Positions 1 through 7,503 of a stretch of 19,619 nt of DNA are shown here, in pieces (position 1 is the stretch's first letter; each line of letters begins with the position of its first letter). The position numbers and the translations under genes are program-made. The notes under the pieces are model-generated. The model ran no database searches, was not told the DNA's origin, and worked only from the letters and a program-made list of their open reading frames with translations. Source of the stretch: DASQUP01 sp035641235 (lineage in GTDB: Bacteria > Actinomycetota > CADDZG01 > WHSQ01); NCBI GenBank assembly GCA_035641235.1, contig DASQUP010000136.1, forward strand, positions 1 through 19,619, in the 5' to 3' direction.

Positions 1-144
1 TACGGGTGGCTTTTGCCCCGGTTGTCTTGCACTAGTTATGGCAATTCTTGGAACCCCTGAGATACTCGGGGAAAGTTGGGGGGACACCCGGATTGCTTCG
101 GTAGCCGGCAGCCGTTTGGGTGGAAGAAGAACGGCCGCCTATAT

Positions 145-150
145 AGGAGG
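145..150 (+). promoter_or_regulatory. Ribosome binding site deciding the LuxR-type start
   Basis: A perfect AGGAGG lies 4 nt before a GTG at 155 and 10 nt before a second in-frame GTG at 161. The open frame runs back to an ATG at 38, but that ATG has no Shine-Dalgarno sequence and the extra 39 residues look non-coding. The site therefore favours 155 or 161 as the start. Confidence 0.65.
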
Positions 151-154
151 TTCG

Positions 155-742
155 GTGCCGGTGGCATCCGTGAGTGAACCGCAACGGAAGCGCAGCGCGA
201 TCGAGTACCTGCGCGTGATGCGCGGGGCCCTCGCAAAGGTGGCCGTCCCCCTGCCCGCGTGGGTTCTCTGGGGCGTCGCGCTCACAGTGTCGCTCGCCTG
301 GGGGGTGACCGCACTGGGCATCGCCGTGGCCCTTTCGGAGACGACTTCGACGTGGTGGGTCGTGCTCCCCTTCGGGATGGTCCCCGCCATCGCGGTTCTT
401 GTCAGCGCCGACCGGGTCATCAAGGTGCTCGCACCGAACGGCGCACAAGCGAAGAGTGGAAACGGGGAACCCTCCGTTCCGGCGCCGGAGATTCGGACCC
501 ACGTGGTCCCGGCGAACGGAAACGGCCGTCCCGTTCTCGTCGATGACCTCACCGACCGCGAACGCGAAGTCCTCGCGCTGCTCAGCACCGGGCGCACCAA
601 CGGTGAGATTGCCGGAGAACTCTTCGTGGCCGGCGGCACAATCAAGTCCCACGTCAACGCCATCTGCCGGAAGCTCGGAGCGAGGAATCGAACGGAGGCA
701 GTGGCGCGAGCGCGCTCCTACGGTCTCGTCAAAGACGACTAG
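155..742 (+). CDS. Membrane-anchored LuxR-type helix-turn-helix regulator
   Basis: Seen: 195 residues from the GTG at 155. Two hydrophobic segments at about residues 32-61 and 65-83 (rich in W, V, A, L) are followed by a Pro/Gly/Asn-rich linker and a C-terminal LuxR-type DNA-binding domain at about 132-192. That domain begins LTDREREVLALL, contains GRTNGEIAGELF, and has the recognition-helix stretch GGTIKSHVNAICRKLGARNR. There is no receiver, PAS or autoinducer-binding domain. Known: GerE/LuxR domains bind DNA as dimers. Inferred: a transcription factor tethered to the inner face of the membrane that senses a membrane signal or is released by proteolysis. No histidine kinase gene is adjacent. 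The 3' end overlaps the convergent membrane-protein gene by 14 bases. The DNA-binding call is firm; signal and targets are unknown. Confidence 0.85.
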   Translation: MPVASVSEPQRKRSAIEYLRVMRGALAKVAVPLPAWVLWGVALTVSLAWGVTALGIAVALSETTSTWWVVLPFGMVPAIAVLVSADRVIKVLAPNGAQAKSGNGEPSVPAPEIRTHVVPANGNGRPVLVDDLTDREREVLALLSTGRTNGEIAGELFVAGGTIKSHVNAICRKLGARNRTEAVARARSYGLVKDD

Positions 743-1619
743 CGGACACCTTCGCGGCCCGCCAGGATGCCAAACTCAAGACGAGAAGTGTTCCGAGGAC
801 GAGCAGATAAGCCGCGCGGCGCCCGGTTGGGCCGAGATCCCCGAAGTTCCTCAATGCACCACCGATTGCGCCGGCCATAAACCATGCGATCCCGAGAAGC
901 GGTACCTGCACCTCTTTCGCCCGCGCCCGGATTGCCGCCCAGCCTCCGAGGAAGGCAAGAAACGACGACCAGCATCCCAGAACGCGGCCGCCGAAGGACG
1001 GAAGCTCAAACGGAAGGACACGTGCCGTCTCTACGGGATCCCACCACAATCCGATCGCCACGACGGAGAAGACCGCCGCCAGCAGTCCGGAGATAATCCG
1101 ATACGCGGGCGGCAGCGGCCCATCGTCGGCGAACGGGCTCCCGCGACGGAGCCAGAGGATCGTGCCGAATGACAGCGGCGAGGCTACGAACAACAGCACC
1201 CATGCCCATGCTTGCCAGCGTCCGAAGTCGAACACCTCCAGATGAAAGAACGTCACGGACAACATGGGGATGGTGAGAGCCAGTGTTCCCGCAACAAGTC
1301 CGCGTACCTCGGACCACGGGCGGCGCAGCGCCGCTCCAAACACAAACAGCGATGCAACATATGACCCACCGATCAGGCTGGCGAGCGGAGGCGGATCGAG
1401 CACCCACGAGAAGTAGCGTCCGGTGGACCCGGGCCACACCAGGAGGAACAGTCCGGTAAGCCCGGCAGCAAAAGCAACCCCCGCGAGCAACAGACGGAGA
1501 GGCGCATCGCCCGGCTCTTCATCCGGCAGCGCTGCCCTTCGGACCTGACTACTTGGTGCCGTCAACTGTTCCTCCAGACCGATTCCAGTCAGCGGGACGA
1601 TACAACCGGGGTGAATCAA
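729..1619 (-). CDS. Polytopic membrane protein of unknown function (about 8 helices)
   Basis: Seen: 296 residues with about eight hydrophobic segments (near 42-62, 82-100, 107-127, 136-157, 176-193, 209-228, 240-257 and 267-285) and a polar N-terminal tail of about 40 residues. It carries many Trp and Gly but no catalytic or transporter motif I recognise. The start is TTG at 1619, chosen because AAGGAGG (1630-1636 on the complementary strand) lies 10 nt upstream. It is transcribed divergently from the cupredoxin gene, and its start codon lies inside a 14-bp palindrome. It ends inside the LuxR-type gene. I cannot assign a family. A small-molecule permease or sensory membrane protein are both possible. 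Confidence 0.75.
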   Translation of the reverse strand: MIHPGCIVPLTGIGLEEQLTAPSSQVRRAALPDEEPGDAPLRLLLAGVAFAAGLTGLFLLVWPGSTGRYFSWVLDPPPLASLIGGSYVASLFVFGAALRRPWSEVRGLVAGTLALTIPMLSVTFFHLEVFDFGRWQAWAWVLLFVASPLSFGTILWLRRGSPFADDGPLPPAYRIISGLLAAVFSVVAIGLWWDPVETARVLPFELPSFGGRVLGCWSSFLAFLGGWAAIRARAKEVQVPLLGIAWFMAGAIGGALRNFGDLGPTGRRAAYLLVLGTLLVLSLASWRAAKVSASRL

Positions 1620-1628
1620 CCGGTTGAT
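1615..1628. promoter_or_regulatory. 14-bp perfect palindrome in a divergent promoter region
   Basis: ATCAACCGGTTGAT is a perfect palindrome between the leftward membrane-protein gene and the rightward cupredoxin gene. It covers the TTG start codon of the former. Placement and symmetry suit a dimeric repressor operator, but no regulator is identified and no clear -35/-10 pair was found beside it. Confidence 0.35.
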
Positions 1629-1629
1629 C

Positions 1630-1636
1630 CCTCCTT
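1630..1636 (-). promoter_or_regulatory. Ribosome binding site supporting a TTG start
   Basis: On the minus strand this reads AAGGAGG, 10 nt before TTG at 1619. It is the reason for accepting TTG as the start of the membrane-protein gene. Confidence 0.6.
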
Positions 1637-1717
1637 TGGGCGATGACTCCCCGAGGCCACTTCTCTATCGTGCGCGCCGCCTGTCTCACACCCCGCGGGA
1701 TTCGAGAAAGGAAACGG

Positions 1718-2092
1718 ATGAGCCTCTCCCCTACCAAACTCGCCGCCGGCGCTGTCTTCGCCACCGCACTCCTGGTTGCGTGCACAAAGACCTCCGATCC
1801 ATCAGGAAATGTCGGCGCGGGCCCCGTCCGCGGCGATGCCGAGCGAATCGTCATCGTGGATCGCGCCTTCGAGCCGAAAACTCTCGAATTGACGGCAGGC
1901 GAAGAAGTCGTGATCGAAGTAACCAACGGGGATGGAGGCGCTCACGACTTCGCCATCGACTCCCTGGACCTGAACACCGGGAACATCGAGCCCGGGGAGG
2001 TGGCCACCGCCACGTTCGCCGTTCCGGAGGGAACGACGAAGTTCAGATGTACGTATCACGACGGCATGGAGGGGCGGATCGAAGCCCGCTGA
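1718..2092 (+). CDS. Cupredoxin-like copper lipoprotein
   Basis: Seen: 124 residues from the ATG at 1718, preceded by AAAGGA. Residues 1-21 form a lipoprotein signal peptide with lipobox LVAC, so Cys22 would carry the lipid. A single cupredoxin domain follows (about 44-124): IVIVDRAFEPKTLEL, then VIEVTNGDGGAHDF, then FRCTYHDGM. His76, Cys111, His114 and Met117 are placed as type 1 copper ligands. Known: such small blue-copper proteins carry electrons or handle copper outside the cytoplasm. Inferred: a surface-anchored electron carrier or copper protein. The frame stays open back to an ATG at 1643, but that would put 25 extra residues before the signal peptide. No oxidase or nitrite reductase lies next to it, so its partner is unknown. 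Confidence 0.88.
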   Translation: MSLSPTKLAAGAVFATALLVACTKTSDPSGNVGAGPVRGDAERIVIVDRAFEPKTLELTAGEEVVIEVTNGDGGAHDFAIDSLDLNTGNIEPGEVATATFAVPEGTTKFRCTYHDGMEGRIEAR

Positions 2093-2155
2093 TCCAATCA
2101 TTGAGACGTCGCTTCGATATCGGCTATGTCCTCGGTCCTGGCCAACTGCTGATGC

Positions 2156-2171
2156 CGGCGGCGCGCCGCCG
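2156..2171. repeat. 16-bp perfect GC palindrome in the leader of the tryptophanase-like gene
   Basis: CGGCGGCGCGCCGCCG is perfectly self-complementary. About 10 nt further on, a second smaller inverted repeat (GGCCC ... GGGCC, about 2189-2207) ends just before the ATG at 2210 and could cover the ribosome-binding region. No U-run follows the first palindrome, so it is not a standard terminator. It may be a leader structure or a relic terminator of the cupredoxin gene. Confidence 0.35.
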
Positions 2172-2209
2172 TCCGATCCGGGCCGGTCGGGCCCCTCCCC
2201 CCGGGCCGA

Positions 2210-3634
2210 ATGGACCTATCTGAACGCTTCGCCGCTCCCCATCCTGAGGCCGGCACTCAGAGATTGGAGGACGGAATCATCGAGGCCTGGAACACGATCA
2301 TCGAGCCGTTTCGCATCAAGTCGGTCGAGCCGCTCAGATTCACTACGGAGCCCGAACGCGAAGCGGCGCTGGCTCGTGCCGGCTACAACCTCTTTGGGCT
2401 TCGCAGCGAGGAGGTTCTGATCGACCTGTTGTCCGATTCCGGGACCGGGGCGATGTCGGCCGACCAATGGGGCGAGCTGATGCGTGGTGACGAAGCCTAC
2501 GCGGGCAGCAGCTCCTTTGAGGTCTTCGCCTCGACCGTCGGCGAGCTGACCGGCCTCCCGCACGTTATCCCGGTCCATCAGGGTCGAGCCGCCGAACGGA
2601 TCCTGTTCGCCGAGTCGGTTACACCCGGCGCCATCGTCCCCAACAACACCCACTTCGACACGACGAGAGCAAACATCGAACACGACGGTGGCATCGCTAC
2701 CGACCTCCCCGTGACCGACGCCGACGACACGCAATCCGAGTTCCCGTTCAAGGGCAACATGGACATCGAGGCCCTCGAGAAAGTTCTGCGAGAGCACCGC
2801 GACCGCATCCCAATGGTCTTCATCACCGTTACGAACAACTCGGTCGGCGGGCAGCCCGTGTCCATGGCGAATGTGCGCGCCGTCCGGGAACTCTGCGATC
2901 GCTACGAACTGCCCCTCTTCATCGACGCGGCACGGTTCGCCGAGAACTGCTGGTTTGTCATCCAGCGCGAGGAGGGATACGCGGACCGCACCCCGAGGGA
3001 GGTGGCGAAGGAGCTGTTCTCGTATGCCGACGGCGTCACGATGAGCGCCAAGAAAGACGCCCTCGTGAACATCGGTGGTTTCCTGGCCCTGAAGGACGAC
3101 GAGCTTGCGGCCAGATGTCGCGCTCTGTTGATCCTTACCGAGGGATTCCCGACATACGGAGGCCTCGCAGGCCGCGACTTGCTTGCCATTGCTCAGGGGC
3201 TCAACGAAGTTCTCGAGCCCGAGTACCTCCAGTACCGGGTTCGGAGCGTCGAGTACCTCGCCGAGTTGTGCCGGCAGGCCGGCGTCCCCACCGTCCGGCC
3301 GCCGGGAGGGCATGCCGTCTACCTCGACGCGGGTGCACTGCTTCCGCACATACCACGACAAGGCTTCCCGGCTCAGGCACTCGCTGTGGAGCTCTACCGC
3401 GTCGGTGGTCTTCGAGGCGTTGAGGTCGGATCCGTCATGTTCGCCGACGCCGCCCACCACGAGCTGGTCAGGCTCGCCCTCCCGCGCCGGGTCTACACGC
3501 AGAGCCACATCGACTATGTCGGCGAGGTGATCGCCGCGACGTCGAAACGACGCGAACAGATACCCGGTTACGCGATCGAGTGGGAGCCTCCGTTCCTGCG
3601 GCACTTCACCGCTCGCTTCAAACCATTCACCTAA
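2210..3634 (+). CDS. tnaA: Tryptophanase / tyrosine phenol-lyase family beta-eliminating lyase, probably tryptophanase
   Basis: PLP enzyme that would split tryptophan into indole, pyruvate and ammonia (or tyrosine into phenol). Seen: 474 residues, close to E. coli TnaA (471). Family blocks include EPFRIKSVE (32-40), DLLSDSGTGAMS, MRGDEAYAGS, HQGRAAE, IDAARFAEN with Asp239 and Arg242, MSAKKDALV with the PLP Lys282, EGFPTYGGLAGRD, and a C-terminal LRHFTARF. The TPL-specific Met/Arg pair is replaced by Val404 and Val406, and the TPL Phe-Thr by Phe149-Asp150; both match tryptophanase. Other blocks (KKDALVNIGGFL, GLAGRD) look more like TPL. It has about 22 extra N-terminal residues and a shortened loop near 410. 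The ATG at 2210 lacks a clear ribosome site. No tnaB permease or Trp-rich tnaC leader is present. The family is certain, the substrate probable. Confidence 0.85.
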   Translation: MDLSERFAAPHPEAGTQRLEDGIIEAWNTIIEPFRIKSVEPLRFTTEPEREAALARAGYNLFGLRSEEVLIDLLSDSGTGAMSADQWGELMRGDEAYAGSSSFEVFASTVGELTGLPHVIPVHQGRAAERILFAESVTPGAIVPNNTHFDTTRANIEHDGGIATDLPVTDADDTQSEFPFKGNMDIEALEKVLREHRDRIPMVFITVTNNSVGGQPVSMANVRAVRELCDRYELPLFIDAARFAENCWFVIQREEGYADRTPREVAKELFSYADGVTMSAKKDALVNIGGFLALKDDELAARCRALLILTEGFPTYGGLAGRDLLAIAQGLNEVLEPEYLQYRVRSVEYLAELCRQAGVPTVRPPGGHAVYLDAGALLPHIPRQGFPAQALAVELYRVGGLRGVEVGSVMFADAAHHELVRLALPRRVYTQSHIDYVGEVIAATSKRREQIPGYAIEWEPPFLRHFTARFKPFT

Positions 3635-4148
3635 AGTCTGCGCCGAACTCCCGAAGGGGCAGTTGCCACCATCCGACGTCGTGCCACCGGCCGAACTTGT
3701 ATCCGACGTTGCGGAAGACACCAACGGGCTCGAAGCTCAGCGATTCGAACAGCCGGACGCTACCGGGGTTGGGAAGCGTGACGCCGGCGAAGGCGTTGGC
3801 GAAGTCCGCGGCGCGCAACTCGTCCAGCAACCGGTTCATCAGGGCGCGCCCCGCTCCTCTCGCTCGATGCTCGGTGGCGATGTACGCAGATACCTCCGCC
3901 GACCACCGGTACGCGGCCCGCGAGCGGAATTGCCCGGCGTATGCGTAGCCGACAACCGTCGAATCCTTCTCCGCTACGAGCCACGGATACGTTCCGGCTC
4001 CGGCCGCGATGCGACCGAGCATCTCCTCGGCGCGCGGAGGCTCGAGCTCGAAGGACGCGGGAGTGTCTCGCACGTAGGGTTCGTAGATCTGCGCGATTCG
4101 TTCGGCATCTCCACCGGTGGCGGATCTGATCGTGAACGCGGCCGTCAT
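3627..4148 (-). CDS. GNAT acetyltransferase, phosphinothricin-acetyltransferase-like
   Basis: Seen: 173 residues starting at the ATG whose ATGA overlaps the stop of the aldo/keto reductase gene, so the two are probably translationally coupled. An ATG nine codons upstream is the alternative. GNAT features: N-terminal IRSATGGDAERIAQIYEPYV, central YPWLVAEKDSTVVGYAYA, the acetyl-CoA loop EHRARGAGRALMNRLL, and a C-terminal block NPGSVRLFESLSFEPVGVF followed by GYKFGRWHDVGWWQ, typical of the PPT/Bar and methionine-sulfoximine acetyltransferase group. Known: the family acetylates amino groups of glutamate analogues and methionine sulfone or sulfoximine. Inferred: detoxification or amino-acid metabolite acetylation; the actual substrate is open. 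The 3' end overlaps the tryptophanase-like gene by 8 bases, tail to tail. Confidence 0.85.
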   Translation of the reverse strand: MTAAFTIRSATGGDAERIAQIYEPYVRDTPASFELEPPRAEEMLGRIAAGAGTYPWLVAEKDSTVVGYAYAGQFRSRAAYRWSAEVSAYIATEHRARGAGRALMNRLLDELRAADFANAFAGVTLPNPGSVRLFESLSFEPVGVFRNVGYKFGRWHDVGWWQLPLREFGADFR

Positions 4149-5185
4149 CGTCTCCGAGCGTCTGCCTCCAGCCATGGCGGCGTCCAGCCGCGGTCGATGT
4201 CGTTGACCACGGAGCCGGGCGTAACGATGTCGTCGATCGCGTCGAGCGTTTCGGCATCCAAAGTCACGTCCGCTCCTTCGAGGAGATCGAGAAGCTGCTC
4301 CATCGTTCGAGGACCGATGATGGAAGCGGTCACCGCCGGATGGGTGAGAACGAACGCGTTCGCCATATGAGTCAATGAGATCCCCGCCTTATCCGCAACG
4401 AGCTGAAGCTCCTCCACGAGGTCCTGTTTCCTTTGGTTCACGGGAAGGCTGAGGTCGAAGCGAGCGGCAATAGCGCGGTTGTACGAGGCGATCCGTGCGG
4501 CGCGCGACTCCTCGGGGATGTCAGCACCACGCCGGTACTTGCCCGTGAGCCACCCCCCGGCCAGAGGGCTCCACGCGATCACTCCCATGCCGTAGCGCTG
4601 GGTCACGGCCAGGACATCGCGCTCGATCCCCCGGACGAGTAACGAATACGGCGGCTGCTCGCACACGAATCGGGCGAAGCCGTGACGTTCGCTCGCCCAG
4701 TGCGCCTCGACGATCTCGGCCGCCGGGAACGTCGAGCATCCGATGTACCTGACCTTGCCCGCGTGCACGAGGTCCGTGAGCGCGCCGAGCGTCTCCTCGA
4801 TGTCGGTCGACGGGTCCGGCCTGTGTATCTGGTACAGATCGATGTAGTCGGTGTTGAGGCGACGGAGGCTGTTCTCGACCTCCTTCGTTATCCATAGGCG
4901 GGAGTTGCCGCTCCGGTTGCGACCCTCACCCATCCGGCCGTGGACTTTCGTGGCGAGCACAACCTCGTCGCGCCGGTTCTTGAGCGCCCAGGCGAGGATC
5001 TCTTCGGCTTCGCCCTGCGAGTAGACGTCGGCGGTATCGACGAAATTGATCCCGGCATCGAGCGCCGCGTGGATGATCCGAACGCACTCGTCGACGTCCT
5101 GGTTGCCCCATTTGCCGAACATCATCGTGCCTAAACACAAGGCGCTTACTTCGACGCCGGTCCTGCCGAGCTTGCGGTAGATCAC
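4145..5185 (-). CDS. Aldo/keto reductase
   Basis: NAD(P)H-dependent oxidoreductase of the AKR superfamily. Seen: 346 residues, full length for a (beta/alpha)8 barrel. The catalytic tetrad is readable: Asp50 and Tyr55 in NFVDTADVYSQG, Lys80 in VVLATKVHG, His121 in DLYQIHRPDP. The substrate-side block VRYIGCSTFPAAEIVEA and the cofactor-binding C-terminal part with ASIIGPRTMEQL are intact. The start is GTG at 5185, supported by AGGAGGAGG (5192-5200) six nt upstream, which also overlaps the stop codon of the preceding protease-fusion gene. It resembles AKR11/12-type oxidoreductases (YhdN/IolS-like). The carbonyl substrate cannot be told. Likely co-transcribed with the protease fusion upstream and the acetyltransferase downstream. 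Confidence 0.92.
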   Translation of the reverse strand: MIYRKLGRTGVEVSALCLGTMMFGKWGNQDVDECVRIIHAALDAGINFVDTADVYSQGEAEEILAWALKNRRDEVVLATKVHGRMGEGRNRSGNSRLWITKEVENSLRRLNTDYIDLYQIHRPDPSTDIEETLGALTDLVHAGKVRYIGCSTFPAAEIVEAHWASERHGFARFVCEQPPYSLLVRGIERDVLAVTQRYGMGVIAWSPLAGGWLTGKYRRGADIPEESRAARIASYNRAIAARFDLSLPVNQRKQDLVEELQLVADKAGISLTHMANAFVLTHPAVTASIIGPRTMEQLLDLLEGADVTLDAETLDAIDDIVTPGSVVNDIDRGWTPPWLEADARRR

Positions 5186-5191
5186 CGCAGA

Positions 5192-5200
5192 CCTCCTCCT
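5192..5200 (-). promoter_or_regulatory. Ribosome binding site overlapping the upstream stop codon
   Basis: Minus-strand AGGAGGAGG, immediately following the T of the protease-fusion TAG stop and 6 nt before the GTG of the aldo/keto reductase gene. It fixes that GTG as the start and points to co-translation of the two genes. Confidence 0.7.
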
Positions 5201-7352
5201 AGGTTAATGAAGCCACCGCGCTCGTGGCCGTTCGCTCCAGCGCTCTCAGCGCGGCCTCGAGGTCGGAGACACCCCTTACGTTCAGTGCATCAATGGTCAC
5301 GTCATCCACTTCTCGATCCGGAACGAAAAATACGTCGGCCCCCGCGTCTTCAACTGCGACTGACTTCGGTGCCACGCCGCCAACGGCCCCGACCGACCCG
5401 TCTATATCCATCGTGCCCGTCGCAGCAATGGTTCTGCCATCTGCGTAGTCACGCTCGTCGAGTAGATCGGTGATGGCAAGTGCATAGATCAAACCCGCCG
5501 AGGGGCCGCCTATCTGGCGCTCGCGGAACTCGATCTCGAACGGCAGCTCCACGTCGAAGTCTCGTGTGGTGATGAACACCCCAACCCCGACCGTCCCCTC
5601 GGCGGCCCCCGATAACCTCGCGCTCCGCACGCCGACCTGGATCCTCCGAGACCCCCGCTCGACCGTGAGATCGAACTCGGTCCCGGCGGGACTCGACCTT
5701 ACGATCCTTTGGAAGTCGGTGGAGAGTTGTATGCGATCGCCGTTCGCCGCCACGACCACATCGCCTGGTTCGAGTTCGCGCGCCGCGGGCGCTCCCTCCA
5801 CCACGTCGCTGACCACGGCCCCCGTTCCCGTTACCGAGACATCCATCCCGGCGGCCTGCGCCGCGGCACCCGCGGAGATGATCTCGCTCTGCCTGAAGAT
5901 CTCACGCTGCTGCTGGAAGTACTCCCTATCGTCGACTCCGCGCGGAATAACGTCCGATGCCGAAACCACTTGATCGTCGGTGAAGAGCACCGACCACGCC
6001 GCGCCGAGCGCGTTCGGTTGTTCGAGCCTCACCGACGTCAAAAGGTATTCACCGTTCACGGAGGTGGTGTCGATCCCAGTTATGGAGATGTCGTGGGCGA
6101 CGTCGAGGGTGAGCCCCGGCTTCAGCACGACCACCGGCGGATGGTACAGATAACCCGCTGCAGCGAGGATGAGCGCCCCAACGATTACCCATACGGCGAT
6201 CCCCGACGAGCGGGCGCGCCGGGACTCTGGTGGGCGCCTGACGCTCTCGAGCTCTATCGCCCGCACGGCGTCCGACAAAGAGATGATCCCAACGAGCCTC
6301 CCGTCGTCCATCACCGGGGCTCGTTTGGGATCCTCTTGCAGAGTCGCGACCGCCTCCAGCATCTCGGTATCGGCCGTAAGGGTCTCGAGGTCTTCGATCG
6401 GCACCATCACCTCGGCCACGTTTTTGTGAGCCCGATCCTCGAAGGGAACACTCCCGGCGCGCCGGAGCCCGACCATCCCCACGAGCCGTTCTCCCTCGAC
6501 TACCGGGTACGAGGAATGGGCGCGGGGGCCGATCGCGGACTCGAGGAGGTCCATCACACTGGTACGTGGATCGACGACGTCGGGATCGGGGGTCATGAAC
6601 TCCCGAACGCGCCGTCCGGCGAGGAGCTGCTGTACAGCCGCGTACGACGATTCACCCTGTGCTGCTTGGATGATGAACCATCCGAGAAAGACGAACCACA
6701 GCCCGCCAGCGCCACCGCCGCCGGTCAGGAAGTCCAGGAGCCCGACGCCCGCGAGCAGGGCCCCGAAGGCCATGCCGGCTCTCACCGCCGATTTGGTTGC
6801 CGCAACGAAGTCCCCCTGGCGCCGCCACAACCACGAACGAAGGATCCGTCCGCCGTCGAGCGGCAGGGCCGGTACGAGATTGAAGGCGACGACGATCGCG
6901 TTGATACGCGCCAGGTAATCGGCGACCGCGATGACCACCTCCGGCGCAGAGGCTGCGTCGGCGAGCCGGCTCGCCGCGAGAAACACAGCCACCAGTACTA
7001 GCGAAACGGCCGGCCCTGCGGCCGCAATGCGGAACTCGGCACCAGGAGAGGGAAAGCTCCCGCTGAACCGGGCAACTCCGCCGAAGAGCCAGAGGGTGAT
7101 CCCGTCGATCTTCATCTCCTCGCGCATCGCCCTGAAGGCGTGGCCGAGCTCGTGGAGCAGCACCGACACGAAGAACAGGACACCGGCGACGATGCCCATC
7201 CCGAGGTAGGCGTTGTCCGATAGCTCCGGATAGGTGACCGGGAATAGCTGGGAGGACAGTGACCAAACGACCAGAGCGAATACGAAGAGCCACGACCAGT
7301 GCGCTCCGATCGGTATGCCGCGGACCCTGATGATGGTGAAGGACGATGTCAT
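5199..7352 (-). CDS. Fusion membrane protease: M50 site-2 protease + CBS pair + PDZ + Lon-type (S16) serine protease
   Basis: Seen: one uninterrupted frame of 717 residues. Residues 1-230 are a multi-pass M50 domain with zinc motif HELGH (67-71) and second motif NLVPALPLDGGR (158-169, Asp166 as third ligand). Residues 248-366 carry two CBS modules (RVREFMTPDPDVV; VAEVMVPIEDLETL). A hydrophobic segment at 384-402 follows. Residues 403-717 match the YlbL type: HPPVVVLKPG, a PDZ domain (about 505-580, LEPGDVVVAANGD), and a Lon proteolytic domain (605-706) with Ser618 in GGPSAG and Lys663 in GGVAPKS. Known: S2P-CBS proteins and YlbL proteins are normally separate. Inferred topology: CBS in the cytoplasm, PDZ-S16 outside, giving two proteases for stepwise substrate cleavage. 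The ATG at 7352 has no clear ribosome site. It heads a run with the reductase and acetyltransferase genes. Confidence 0.93.
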   Translation of the reverse strand: MTSSFTIIRVRGIPIGAHWSWLFVFALVVWSLSSQLFPVTYPELSDNAYLGMGIVAGVLFFVSVLLHELGHAFRAMREEMKIDGITLWLFGGVARFSGSFPSPGAEFRIAAAGPAVSLVLVAVFLAASRLADAASAPEVVIAVADYLARINAIVVAFNLVPALPLDGGRILRSWLWRRQGDFVAATKSAVRAGMAFGALLAGVGLLDFLTGGGGAGGLWFVFLGWFIIQAAQGESSYAAVQQLLAGRRVREFMTPDPDVVDPRTSVMDLLESAIGPRAHSSYPVVEGERLVGMVGLRRAGSVPFEDRAHKNVAEVMVPIEDLETLTADTEMLEAVATLQEDPKRAPVMDDGRLVGIISLSDAVRAIELESVRRPPESRRARSSGIAVWVIVGALILAAAGYLYHPPVVVLKPGLTLDVAHDISITGIDTTSVNGEYLLTSVRLEQPNALGAAWSVLFTDDQVVSASDVIPRGVDDREYFQQQREIFRQSEIISAGAAAQAAGMDVSVTGTGAVVSDVVEGAPAARELEPGDVVVAANGDRIQLSTDFQRIVRSSPAGTEFDLTVERGSRRIQVGVRSARLSGAAEGTVGVGVFITTRDFDVELPFEIEFRERQIGGPSAGLIYALAITDLLDERDYADGRTIAATGTMDIDGSVGAVGGVAPKSVAVEDAGADVFFVPDREVDDVTIDALNVRGVSDLEAALRALERTATSAVASLT

Positions 7353-7391
7353 GGCTTATGCATAGCCGAATCCCACAGCTAATAACCCGCC

Positions 7392-7403
7392 CCGGCGCGC
7401 CGG
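7392..7403. terminator. GC-rich palindrome between propeller-fusion and protease-fusion genes
   Basis: CCGGCGCGCCGG is a perfect palindrome in the 151-bp gap between the stop at 7504 and the ATG at 7352. A further GC-rich repeat (CGCGC ... GCGCG, about 7471-7489) lies closer to the stop. Neither has a T-run, so termination is only a possibility. An AT-richer stretch (7353-7387) with an 8-bp TATGCATA core sits right before the protease ATG and may hold its promoter. Confidence 0.25.
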
Positions 7404-7503
7404 AACCGGGCCTGTTTCCCGAAATGGCAACTGGGCCCCGACGTGTGGGGGTGGATTGCCGTCTCGGCGCGCGGTGCGCGTCGTGGGCGCCGGGGCGCGA
7501 GTC

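Noticed and set aside
38..154. N-terminal extension of the LuxR-type gene from the ATG at 38
   Set aside because: No ribosome site there, whereas AGGAGG at 145-150 points to GTG 155 or 161; the extra residues have no domain character.
2126..2152. Eight-residue leader frame (MSSVLANC) before the tryptophanase-like gene as a tnaC equivalent
   Set aside because: It has no Trp codon and no ribosome site, so Trp-sensing attenuation of the tnaC type is unsupported.
2216..3724. A 502-residue minus-strand frame opposite the tryptophanase-like gene
   Set aside because: It is the mirror of a strongly conserved enzyme in high-GC DNA and shows no recognisable domain.
5709..7001. A 430-residue plus-strand frame opposite the protease fusion
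   Set aside because: The composition (His/Arg/Pro/Asp-rich) is typical of antisense shadow, and the opposite strand encodes clear catalytic domains.
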